Below are positions 1 to 7,499 of a stretch of 14,250 nucleotides of DNA, piece by piece (the first letter of the stretch is position 1; each line of letters starts with the position of its first letter). The position numbers were made by a program, and so were the translations under genes. The stretch spans positions 1 through 14,250 of the forward strand of contig JAGFNK010001148.1 in assembly GCA_025769875.1 (NCBI GenBank), given 5' to 3'. This stretch comes from Russula earlei (Eukaryota > Basidiomycota > Agaricomycetes > Russulales > Russulaceae). Under the pieces are notes generated by a model that saw only the letters and a list, made by a program, of their open reading frames with translations, did no database searches and was not told the DNA's origin.

Positions 1-416
1 ACGAAACGCGCCGTCGCTGCCCAGGACTGAGCGAGGGATTTGTCAAAAGCCGCGAGAATGGCCCCTTTTTGGCGTGCGAATGGCCGCGTACAACGCACCG
101 TCGAAGGCGCTCGCTCGAAAACCCACCAAAACGAAAGAGAAACAGTGAGTGTTTGATGACCCGACCTGACCATGCTGGTTAAGGAGACGTGAGTGAGAAG
201 GAAAGGACACCAAAGAAAGAAAAAAGAGAGAGGAGAGAGAGAAAGCGGAGAAAAGGGGCTAAAAGCGAAAACGCACTATGCCCGTGAGACACCCATACGC
301 CAGTCGGTTGCACAGGATAATCTTCATGGCCATTTTGGTCTTAAAATCCCCAAGTAGAGAGACCGGGGTGGAGCAGAGGCGAGGCGAGGGGAGAGGAAAG
401 GGTGAAGCGAAACGGA

Positions 417-434
417 GCGCGACCCCTATTTTCA
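417..434 (+). repeat. Direct repeat, copy 1 (18 bp)
   Basis: The 18-mer gcgcgacccctattttca is present here and again at 637-654 in the same orientation, 220 bp apart. The flanks differ (AGAAAG versus CGGTCG follow it), so this is not part of a longer simple duplication. Its function is unknown. It may be a dispersed-repeat fragment. Confidence 0.7.
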
Positions 435-636
435 GAAAGAAAAACGAAAAAAAAGGGAGGGGGGAAATCGAAAACACACCAAATGTCCGAGACCGTCATG
501 AAGTCCTCCTGAACGTCTTGAACTGAACGATGGTTGAAGGATGGCGGAGGGGGGAGGAGAGTGGGGCGAAAGTTGGGTAGAAAAGATGGGAGATGGGAGG
601 AAGGAGGAGGGGGGGGATGCGGGATGCGTCGTCGTC

Positions 637-654
637 GCGCGACCCCTATTTTCA
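637..654 (+). repeat. Direct repeat, copy 2 (18 bp)
   Basis: Exact second copy of the 18-mer at 417-434, same strand. The sequence just after it, cggtcgaaaacat, also occurs at about 10029-10041 on the far side of the window, which may be chance. Confidence 0.7.
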
Positions 655-749
655 CGGTCGAAAACATTTTTTCACCGCTTAGCAACAGAACTTGGGTAAT
701 CGCGCCCGTCACAAAAGGCGATTTCGGGATCGCCCGATCCGCTGACCCT

Positions 750-1101
750 CCCACCGTCCTTGCTTTAATTATAGATAAAGGGTCCTGCCAATTAGTTAAG
801 GATACCTGGGAACACCTCCTCAAGAAAACCATGGAACTCCCAATGAACTGGCTCTCATTCCGTGAGGTTTTAGTGGGTAGGAGGTCACCTTAGCCCCGCC
901 CCCCAGGCTAGGTGCCCTGAGTCCCACACTGTCCCCTAACGGGGTTGTGCATAAGCGCATTTTACCCTCCCACCTGGTCCACGCACCAGCTACAGCGCGT
1001 TAGATAGGGCTGAACCTTTTTCTCCTGCTATCTAACACTTATTCTAAGTAGTTACCATACTTAACTACCAGAATAAAACGCTTTCCAAAAAAAAAAAAAA
1101 A
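750..1101 (+). mobile_element. 5'-truncated LINE 3' end, plus strand (copy A)
   Basis: This is the tail of a LINE related to, but diverged from, the complete copy at 2066-9784, lying in the opposite orientation. Its open frame ends at TAG 891-893. Its last ~35 codons include DTWEHLLKK and REVLVGRRSP, which align without gaps to DTWEHVLRK and REVLVGRRLE at the end of ORF2 of the complete copy. The 3' UTR shares CCTGAGTCCCACACTGTCCCC and ends AATAAAACGCTTTCC followed by A15 (1087-1101); the complete copy ends AATAAAGCACTTTCC plus poly(A). The left end is approximate because nucleotide similarity fades around 750-770. I found no convincing target-site duplication. It sits beside the F-box remnant and may have interrupted that gene. 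Confidence 0.88.
925..949 (+). other. Predicted 3' UTR hairpin of LINE copy A
   Basis: CACA (925-928) and CCCC (933-936) can pair with TGTG (946-949) and GGGG (941-944) around a TAAC loop, with a small asymmetric internal loop. A hairpin of the same shape occurs at the matching place of the complete LINE (2237-2265), although the loop and outer stem differ. Some LINE reverse transcriptases recognise 3' UTR stem-loops. That role here is inference. Confidence 0.45.
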
Positions 1102-1113
1102 GTTATCGCGTTT

Positions 1114-1141
1114 CCTCAGTCTTTTACACACAAGACTGAGG
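1114..1141. repeat. Perfect 10-bp inverted repeat (hairpin)
   Basis: CCTCAGTCTT (1114-1123) and AAGACTGAGG (1132-1141) are perfect inverted copies around an 8-nt spacer, TTACACAC. A shorter version (AGTCTT, TCACACAC, AAGACT) lies at 1217-1236. The palindrome coincides with the codons for the second half of the F-box (LSLVCKRL on the minus strand), so it may simply reflect coding sequence. Confidence 0.75.
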
Positions 1142-1180
1142 TCAGTACTACACATTCCTTTAAAACTAATACTGTACATA

Positions 1181-1254
1181 GCTATCATTCCTATAGGCTA
1201 GATAACTAACCAATATAGTCTTTCACACACAAGACTGAGCTATCATTCCTATAG
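1181..1254. repeat. Local duplication inside the F-box remnant
   Basis: GCTATCATTCCTATAG occurs at 1181-1196 and again at 1239-1254. The AGTCTT...CACACAAGACTGAG block likewise occurs at 1118-1140 and 1217-1239. The two repeated blocks are therefore present in pairs but with different spacing, as expected from a tandem duplication of ~100 bp followed by loss or gain of ~40 bp. Confidence 0.65.
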
Positions 1255-1421
1255 CTCCAACAGGAGAGGTGGTCGAGGTGAGTGAGGATCTCGGAGAGAA
1301 TCTTGAGGGGCAGGTCAAGCAAGCTCAGCTTCATTCGTGTCGTTGATGTTCAACAAAACACAGAAATCCAAATACCAGAAATGTTTCTTTGATTGGCTTC
1401 TCCCGAAAATTATAAATCTAT

Positions 1422-1792
1422 TCACTCTTTGCTCTCCCTGCTTTGCCTGTGATGCAACTCGAGCCCTTCCTCTGATGTGAAGAACTGGTGTGACCACTCA
1501 TCAAGATTGTCATCAGAAAAGCCAAGACATCTCTTTCTCACCTTTTTGTGCGTTTTGCAGTACCAGCGCTTGGCCTCTATGTGTTGCAATTTGGCCTCGT
1601 CAGAAACAAATGCCAGTTGCAGTCCTTACAGTAGTGGTGTTTTGCGCAATCCGTGTAATGTTGCTCTAGACTCTCGCTGGCAAAGTCGAGGTCGCAAGAG
1701 TCGCAGAGCCAGTGACTGTGCGAGTCCTCTCTGTGCTGTTCGTAGGCCCGATCGTACGGAAACGACCTCTCGCAACGCTCACAGTACACCAT
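1422..1792 (-). pseudogene. C2H2-type zinc-finger protein, one frameshift
   Basis: The minus strand from ATG 1792-1790 encodes MVYCERCERSFPYDRAYEQH, then a second finger starting CDSCDLDF and a third CxxC (CKDC). Each finger has C-x2-C followed 11-12 residues later by a His, as in zinc fingers of small Agaricomycete C2H2 proteins. The frame breaks at about 1614-1617, just after the third CxxC. In the next frame the finger resumes (LAFVSDEAKLQH...WYCKTH) and runs to TGA 1422-1424. The span of 371 nt is one base short of a whole number of codons, so a single deleted base explains the break; the full product would be ~123 residues. It could be a pseudogene or a sequencing error. Partners and role are unknown; DNA or RNA binding is only the usual guess for this fold. 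It is transcribed towards the F-box remnant, 87 bp away. Confidence 0.6.
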
Positions 1793-1990
1793 TTCGTATT
1801 GTGGGGGATTTCAAGAGTGGGAGAGGGTTGGGCGAGATTGTGAGGGCGTAGGTGTGGGTGGCAACCCCATCAACTCGGCCGTCATATAAATGATATTTGG
1901 CGTTGTGCACTGCAGGGAACAGGTGAAGGAAGTTTCTCAATGACTTGTCGTGCGAATGCGCGGTTGGGGAGCCAGTAGGTGCAACTGCGC

Positions 1991-2044
1991 TTTTTTTTTT
2001 TTGAAAGCGCTTTATCTACGGACTTAGACTACCGGGAATAAGTC
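1991..2044 (-). mobile_element. Very short LINE 3'-end remnant (copy C)
   Basis: On the minus strand, TTATTCCCGGTAGTCTAAGT, then CCGTAGATAAAGCGCTTTC and an A12 tail (T12 at 1991-2002), matches the last ~55 bases of the complete LINE (AGTCTAAGTTCATAGATAA, then AAAGCACTTTCC and poly(A)) apart from a short internal gap. It is too short to carry coding sequence. ACTGCG flanks it on both sides (1985-1990 next to the tail, 2045-2050 at the other end) and could be a short target-site duplication. The complete LINE starts within a few bases of it. Confidence 0.7.
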
Positions 2045-2050
2045 ACTGCG

Positions 2051-2063
2051 TATTCAAGCAGTA

Positions 2064-2065
<2 letters not shown>
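2051..2065. repeat. LINE target-site duplication, 3' side
   Basis: TATTCAAGCAGTATC lies directly next to the T32 run that is the poly(A) tail of the complete LINE. The identical 15-mer is at 9785-9799 beyond the other end of the element. Direct repeats of this length are what target-primed reverse transcription leaves. Confidence 0.95.
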
Positions 2066-2097
<32 letters not shown>

Positions 2098-2098
<1 letters not shown>

Positions 2099-2112
2099 GA
2101 AAGTGCTTTATT
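2098..2112 (-). terminator. LINE 3' end with AATAAA signal
   Basis: On the minus strand AATAAA (2112-2107) is followed by GCACTTTCC and then the A32 tail. Copy A has AATAAAACGCTTTCC before its A15, and copy C has GATAAAGCGCTTTC before A12. The signal and the CGCTTTC-like end are thus the most conserved part of the family's 3' terminus. AATAAA is a plausible polyadenylation signal for the element's mRNA. Confidence 0.6.
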
Positions 2113-2236
2113 CGGAGTTATCTATGAACTTAGACTACTCAGAATAGTTATTAGATAGCAGGAGAAAACAGATCAGCCCTATCCAATACGCTGTAGCCAG
2201 CGCGGGGCCGGGAGGGGGCGAGGATAAATGCACTTA

Positions 2237-2265
2237 CACACGTCCCCGGGTATGGGGACAGTGTG
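2237..2265 (-). other. Predicted 3' UTR hairpin of the complete LINE
   Basis: CACAC (2237-2241) plus GTCCCC (2242-2247) pair with GGGGAC (2254-2259) and GTGTG (2261-2265), leaving a 6-nt loop and one bulged base at 2260. It lies about 33-60 bases after the ORF2 stop. The diverged copy A keeps the same C-run/G-run core and a CACA/TGTG outer pair. A role in recognition by the reverse transcriptase is possible but is inference. Confidence 0.5.
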
Positions 2266-2297
2266 GGACTCAGGGTGTGTAGTCAAGGGGGAATGAC

Positions 2298-3734
2298 TTA
2301 CTCTAACCTTCTACCCACTAAAACCTCACGATTAGATATCCAGTCATTTGGGAGGTCCATGTTTTTTCGAAGGACATGTTCCCAGGTGTCCCTAACAACA
2401 TTGAGGGCCCTCTTATCACGTTTTATAAGGGTAGCGTTAATTCTGTCGTTGGTGAGTCTCATGTTAATGGCATGAAACCACTGGGTGTGGACTTCTTGCT
2501 CTGAGTGGGAGCGTTCACTTATCACTCGTTCGCACCTTATGACCCATACAAGATGGGCCGCTTTGGAGATTAGTATCTGGAGGAGCCTTGCAGCTCCTTT
2601 CGGGGGGTGTCCATTGGGATGGGGTGAATTTAGGTTTGGGGGGTTAGCAGGAAGAGGGGGGGACAGGCATCCGCAGCCTAGGATAGTTCCTAAGTTGATG
2701 TTTGGCCAGTGGTCTGGCTCGTATGGCCAAAGTTCATTTGCCAGGGTCCAGATGGTGGGAGTTGGGGTGGCGCTGCAGCGAACGAGGATGTGATCCATCA
2801 ATTCTGTAACATTGCATGTTGTACAGTACTCACAGGCTTTGTAGTTCAGGATATTTCTCCAGTATGGTCCTATTCTCTGGGTTGCGTGCATGGTGTTATA
2901 TAGGAATTGTTGGACTTTTATTCTCAGGGAGCGCTTCCTCATGGAATTCCAAATGGACGAGTCGGTTTCAAGGGAGCCAGTATATTTGGCAATGGCCGCT
3001 TTGGCAGAGTGTAGGTTTTTTAGCGTTGATCGTCGGGGAGAGTTCTTTTTTCTTTCCCATATTCCCCGGTAGGCTATTGCTTGTGAGATGGTTGCCAATT
3101 TTGCTCCGTGCAGATTGAATTCTTTTGGTATGTGTAAGTTAAGGACGTCTGTTTCATTTTTCAGGGCTCCTTCCTTGGCTAAATGGTCGCTTTCTTCATT
3201 TCCTAGGTTAACATCATGTCCTTTAATCCATACAAAGTCCGTCGTGGCGATGCGGGATTGGAGCGTGTATGCAGCTCTTTGGAAGAAGTTGGCGTTTGCA
3301 ACCCCTATCCAACCTTTATCTTCCCAGTGTGGCAGGTGAGATGTTAGTCCCTCTATCACATATTTTGAGTCAGTTAATATCGTTAGGGGCCAAAATTTAG
3401 GAATCGATTCAGCTGCTACTATCACGGCTGCGATTTCCCCTATTTGGTTGGACTGATTTGGACCAGGGATTTGTATGGCAGCATTGCGTTTGCTGTGGGG
3501 CTCGCCTTCAGGGGCGAACCAGATGCCGCTTCCGCAGTGTGCGTTCTCTTTCCCATTGTTAAAGCAGGCACCATCTGTATATACTCTGATTCCTTGATGT
3601 CTTAGGTGTATTCCCCTTGTGTGGTATCGTCGCGTGGGAAGGTTTGACATTCTATTAGGGTCTGCGAAGATTCGGAAGCACTCAGCTAAGTCCTTTTTAC
3701 AAGTTATTGTTGGGTCGAAGTGGATGGCTTCATA
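2298..3734 (-). pseudogene. ORF2 segment: RNase H domain and C-terminus
   Basis: An uninterrupted frame holds an RNase HI-type domain. Counting from the Met at 3650, the acidic catalytic residues are in YTDGA (Asp 26), GEIAA (Glu 72), LTDSKYV (Asp 94) and ESDHLA (Asp 155), with WIKGHD supplying the conserved His near 145. All four carboxylates are intact, unlike the upstream domains. A further ~290 residues follow, including CEYCTTC...HILVRC and the C-terminal REVLVGRRLE that is shared with copy A. The Met at 3650 is not a genuine start: sensible protein (TCKKDLAECFRIF) continues upstream in the same frame to the break near 3735. Confidence 0.92.
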
Positions 3735-6622
3735 TTTATCTTAGCTTCGGCGTTTCTCGCTTTCCTCGTGGGGGTAAGGGATAGGTTGTCATGTAAGTCC
3801 CCTGGGTCAAGGGGGTTAAACTTGTCTGCTATTCTGTTGATCCTGTTTAGGGTGTCCGTTACACATTCCTTTGGGTTGAGGCATCCATTCCTTTTGTCCT
3901 CGAGGCAATCGTGACATGGGCATTGGGGGATTTGGAGGTGAGGTGAGTCCGGGTGTCGCTCCCGAGCTCGTGCTGATGTTCTTATTAGGTCCACGACAGA
4001 GTGCACTCAGTGGTTGGTTATGAGGCATTTGGTGGATCTGGTATTCATGGGGGGCATGTCCGCGTCGGGGTGATACCAGGCCGGGAGCTGTGACCTTAGT
4101 TGGGGGGACATCTGGAGTGGGAACAGGTGCGTGTTATGTTTTTTGGCTATTCGGAGCATTCTGGTTATGTCTTTGTTTAGTAGGGCTGCGCGTCGGCCTC
4201 TCCCAGGGGGGTCCCAAGATTGGAGGAAGTTATTCAGTTGGGCTATTCCGGAGACGTTTGGAGGGGCTGTTGCATTTATGATTATGTCGGAGATTTTGGC
4301 CCATGTTGGCCGGTACTTGGAGAAGTTGAGGTGTGGTTTAATCCAGGTAATGTCGATGGCTTTGTTTTGTGTTTTGATGTCGAGGAGGTTGAGACCTCCT
4401 TCTTGTATAGGTCTGTATAGGTTTTCTAGGGATATTCTTGGGTGTGGGACATTGTTCCAGACGAAGTGGCGTATCATTTTGATCAAGGCATCTTCAATGT
4501 GTTCCGGCATTCCTTGTGCTTTCATTAGGAATTGGGTGCAGCCTCCTATTACTGCTTGCACTATCGACGCCCTTCCATGCAGGGAGGGGTGTGTTCGGTT
4601 CCATCAATCTAGGGTTTTTTGTAACTTGTTTAATATAGGTTCCCATGGGGCTGTTGCGGTGGTGTCGTTCCCTAACCACGCCCCTAGGATTTGTACAGCA
4701 TCTCCGTCTTTTGCAATGTTGATCTGGTTGTGAAACGGTTGGTCTCGTTCATTTATTTTACGGGTTTCAAGGACACTCTGGCGGTACAGCGCCAAGCCAA
4801 TTGGTATAATTTCGGTTTTTTTGATATTAAATTTTGCACCGGATATACTGCACCAGTAGTTTAGTATTTGTTGGATGTAGTCAAAACAATCATGTTTACT
4901 TAGATATATGGTGGTGTCATCAGCGAAGAGTTTAATTCATGGGCTGTTGTGAATTGTCGGGATGTTTAGCCCTAGTAGGTAGTTGTCTCCATGGATGCAG
5001 CAGGCCAGGGGTTCAATTGCGAGGTTGAATAGCGCACAGGATAGCAGGTTGCCCTGTCGGATTCCTCTTTGTACTGGGTAAGGTGTGCTTAGTTCCCCAT
5101 TAATTGCTACTTGTGTTGTTGCATGTCTATATAGTGCTTTAATGGTTTCTATAAATGGGGGCGGTAATTGGAAAGCCTCCATGATGGTCCATAGGTAGTC
5201 ATGCTTTATTTTGTCATACGCTTTCTCTTGGTCTAGCGCAATTATCACTCCATCTGACTCAGTCACTTCTGCGTAGTTGATGATTGTATTTGCTAGTCTG
5301 ATGTGGTTGAAGATAGAATGTTTTGGGATGAACCCGGCTTGGTCCTGATGTATCATGTTGGCGGTGGTTTCAGTCAGTTGGAGTGTGAGGATTTTAGTAA
5401 ATAGTTTGTAGTCTGTGTTCAGTAAGGTGATCAGGCGGTAGTTACTTATGTCAGTGGGGTCTTTCTTTTTGTAAATGGGACACATCCATCCATCTGCGAA
5501 ATTGGCCCGTGGGTCTGTGTCGTTGGTTTGGATGTCATTAAATATTGTGGTTAGGGTTTTAATAATGTTGAAGCTGGTTCTGCCTTTCTTCGCCTCGTCG
5601 TTGTAGTAGTCGTGGAGTGCCTTCCAAAGTTCATAGGGGCAGCCATCTAGGCCGGTCGCAGTACTGTTTTTGGACAGGTTAAGGGTGTGTTCAATGTCTG
5701 ATTGTTGTATTAGACAAGCCATGGTGGATAAGTTGGGTTCTTCCAGTTTCTGGTGTTCCGGGATCTCATTGAGGAATTTGTTTAGCCTTCGGAGTTGTTC
5801 GCTGTGGTCGGGTAGTGTGTCCAGGCATTCGTTCTGAAGGTTTTCGTGGTAATTACGTGCTAGTTCAGACATTCTTTTCAATGATCGTTCAAATTGGGGG
5901 GGGGTTGTGTTTGGTATCTTAAGATGTTGTAGGAGGTCTCTGGGTTTCCATTCTTTAGCTAGGATTGACCAGATACCTCCTAGGGATTCATTATTTGACT
6001 CTATCTTTGCTCGAAGGATCTCTTTCTGGTTTATAGCTACAGATCGTTCTAGGTGAGCTAGTTCACTTGCCATTATGGCTTCATTAACTCTTATGTCATT
6101 GTTGGTGTCAGCCTCAGGGTGGTTCGCTGCATAGTCTATATCCTTTCTCAGTCTCTTAATTTGTGATGTTTTCTTGTGGTGAGTGTTCCTAGCGTGTTGT
6201 CTTGCGATGGTTCTAATGTCATCTTTAAATTGGTTCCAAAGGGTCTGGGGATTGCTTCGCTTGCGCTCAGTGTTGGCAGCTCTCAATATGTATAAGTCAT
6301 TTTCGAGGCGAATACCTCTTGACGATATCTCTTTGAGGAGGAGCTTATCCTTTAGTGTGTGCAGTGGCCATGTCCAGCGGCCTTTTCCAATAGAGGGGGC
6401 GTCCTTTGGGGCGTACTTAACGGCTACTAGCCAGTGGTCAGTGGGGACGGCAGAGGGGGTGGTTCTCCAGTCGAAGGTGAGGAGTGAAGTTCTTTGGGAA
6501 GAGTGTATTTGGTCCAAGCGCGAGCAGATCTGTTGGCCGTTCGCCAATGCTCGGTAAGTAAAGGTTCTGTTATTCGGGTGGGAGAGTCTCCAGGCATCCT
6601 GGAGGTCCCATTGTAGGCGCAA
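3735..6622 (-). pseudogene. ORF2 segment: reverse transcriptase domain with three in-frame TGAs
   Basis: After the frameshift, the frame continues from the end of the endonuclease into a linker and the reverse transcriptase. Visible motifs are PIYKKKDPTDISNYRLITLL, QAGFIP, the palm Asp in LDQEKAYDKI (codon 5231-5233), RGIRQGNLLS, and FADD just after the TGA at 4937-4939 (Asp codons 4916-4921). QGNLLS is normally QGDPLS, so two near-invariant residues are altered (Asn codon 5048-5050, Leu codon 5045-5047). Two further TGAs (4604-4606, 4007-4009) interrupt the thumb-like and cysteine-rich downstream region. The frame ends in a break at an A run near 3735-3737. Confidence 0.92.
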
Positions 6623-7178
6623 GGTCTCTTAGTGCTGATATGGCATTGACGTCAGGGAGGTGTGCAGGAGCTCTGTCTATGGCGTCCTCTGTGATGTTGA
6701 AGTTGCCCAGCATGAAGTCTGGTTTCCTCAGTCTTAGGGCTTGTCTTGTTATTTCTAAGTCTTTCCAGAATTCAGGATGGTTGTTTTTATTCATGGGCGC
6801 ATAGACATTCAGGAGGAGTGTTTCCTCAGATTCATGCCACTGAATTTTAAGAGCGAGGGCTCGTCCTTCTTTGAGTTCGTAGAGCTGATATTCTTTTGGG
6901 GTAATGAGTCTTTTATTTATTACGAAGGCCACTCCTGCAGACGCGCGTGGGTTGTTTTGGTTGAGGGAGACTATTATATCTAGCTTCGAGCCTAGACATG
7001 TTTGAATGACTTGTAGTCGGTGGTGATCGAGGTGCATCTCTTGTAGGGCTAGGATTGCTATGTTATGGGTTCTCATGGTGCGGTAGACCGCTGACCATTT
7101 CTTGGGCCCAGTCATATTAGCTGTGGGGGCTGCGAAGCCATTCATGTTAAGGGTGGCTATGTTAATGTTGGCTCTCAT
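6570..7178 (-). pseudogene. ORF2 segment: APE-type endonuclease domain (defective)
   Basis: This 202-codon open segment has the landmarks of the exonuclease-endonuclease-phosphatase fold: TLNMNG (residues 9-14), LQEMH with the metal-binding Glu at 47, and NVYAP near 124. The catalytic GDFN motif reads GNFN (residues 158-161, Asn codon at 6702-6704). Loss of this Asp should abolish or strongly reduce nicking. The expected DH pair of the fold appears as TDHW, but in the next frame, after the break at about 6618-6622. The codons after residue ~186 in this frame are therefore not real protein. Ending the segment at 6570 is only where the wrong frame stops. Confidence 0.88.
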
Positions 7179-7499
7179 CCTTTGGTTCGATTGGCATTCC
7201 GGTGGGGGTTCAACACGGGTGTGTGTTTCAGGGCACGGGTGTGTGCTGTTAGGTGTGGGGGGTGCGCGTCCCTCCTGGCCAGCAGGTTGGGATTTGGCAG
7301 CCGTGGGTCAGGAGTTTATTGTGCTCATGGCAGGGGACAAGACTTATGTGGGGGTTTTAGGGTGGATGCGACTTTATTAGGGCATTCTCGGGAACAAAGG
7401 GATGTACTATGTGTAGGGAGTGGCATAGGCGGTCAAGGGAAACGGGGCTCTTTGGTTACTATTTATCGTATCATTATATCGTATTATCGTATTTGTTAG
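7179..7499 (-). other. LINE spacer between ORF1 and ORF2
   Basis: These 321 bases contain no open frame of note on the element's strand. The part next to ORF1 (7440-7499) is A/T-rich with repeated CGTATTATCGTAT-like units. Nearer ORF2 there are C-runs and two CACACCCGTG motifs (about 7209-7250). How ORF2 is translated from a two-ORF mRNA across such a gap is not shown by the sequence. Confidence 0.55.

Larger units (their letters stand above)
1..749. other. Low-complexity, purine-rich non-coding region
   Basis: I find no supportable gene here. From about 184 to 260 the plus strand is almost pure A and G (GAGAGAGA and AAAGAAAG runs). Purine-rich sequence recurs at 350-470 and at 533-616, where G runs could form G-quadruplexes. 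The open frames are long only because of this composition; their products are runs of Gly/Arg/Lys or, on the other strand, Pro/Ser/Phe. The stretch 640-750 is more balanced in composition but also shows no coding signal. It lies just upstream of the truncated LINE and its origin is unknown. Confidence 0.6.
1105..1334 (-). pseudogene. F-box gene N-terminal remnant
   Basis: Reading the minus strand from ATG 1334-1332, the product begins MKLSLLDLPLKILSEILTHL. This matches the first half of an F-box (LPxEIL..IL.HL), the domain that binds Skp1 in SCF ubiquitin ligases. The second half of an F-box, LSLVCKRLRKR, is encoded at about 1142-1108. Between the halves lies ~110 bp that contains a partial duplicate of the second half (TCAGTCTTGTGTGTGAAAGAC, about 1238-1218) in a frame that soon stops. 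The poly(A) of the plus-strand LINE copy abuts the end of the F-box, and no continuation of the gene is visible beyond that LINE. The gap could be an intron, but I see no convincing splice pair, so a broken gene is preferred. Family assignment rests on motif recognition only. Confidence 0.5.
2298..7178 (-). pseudogene. LINE ORF2: endonuclease, reverse transcriptase and RNase H
   Basis: The ORF2 polyprotein nicks target DNA, copies the element RNA from the nick and has a terminal RNase H. It starts at ATG 7178-7176 (MRANINIATLNMNG) and ends at TAA 2298-2300, about 1,627 codons once breaks are ignored. It is broken by a frameshift at about 6620, TGA codons at 4937-4939, 4604-4606 and 4007-4009, and a frameshift near 3735. 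Reading through each stop in the same frame gives sensible protein on both sides, for instance the catalytic FADD just after the first. A cysteine-rich segment (CPCHDC...CLNPKEC, roughly 3930-3850) lies between reverse transcriptase and RNase H, as I recall from other basidiomycete LINEs. Domain details are in the three segment entries. Confidence 0.93.

Noticed and set aside
146..184. Possible 39-nt intron (GTGAGT ... CTGAC ... AAG)
   Set aside because: It is shorter than most fungal introns and has no coding sequence on either side.
341..832. 163-codon minus frame and the overlapping plus frame 534-893
   Set aside because: Both are products of purine-rich low-complexity DNA. Only the last ~35 codons of the plus frame are meaningful, as the ORF2 end of LINE copy A.
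695..1115. Target-site duplication for LINE copy A
   Set aside because: The sequence after the A15 tail (GTTATCGCG) has only a partial match upstream (GGTAATCGCG near 694-703), which does not meet the start of homology, so no duplication is claimed.
1315..1497. 60-codon minus frame between the zinc-finger and F-box remnants
   Set aside because: It overlaps the frame-corrected end of the zinc-finger gene and the F-box start in a different frame and has no motif of its own.
4007..4939. In-frame TGA codons as recoding (selenocysteine or readthrough)
   Set aside because: There are several in one decayed transposon, together with frameshifts and lost catalytic residues. CpG decay from CGA is simpler.
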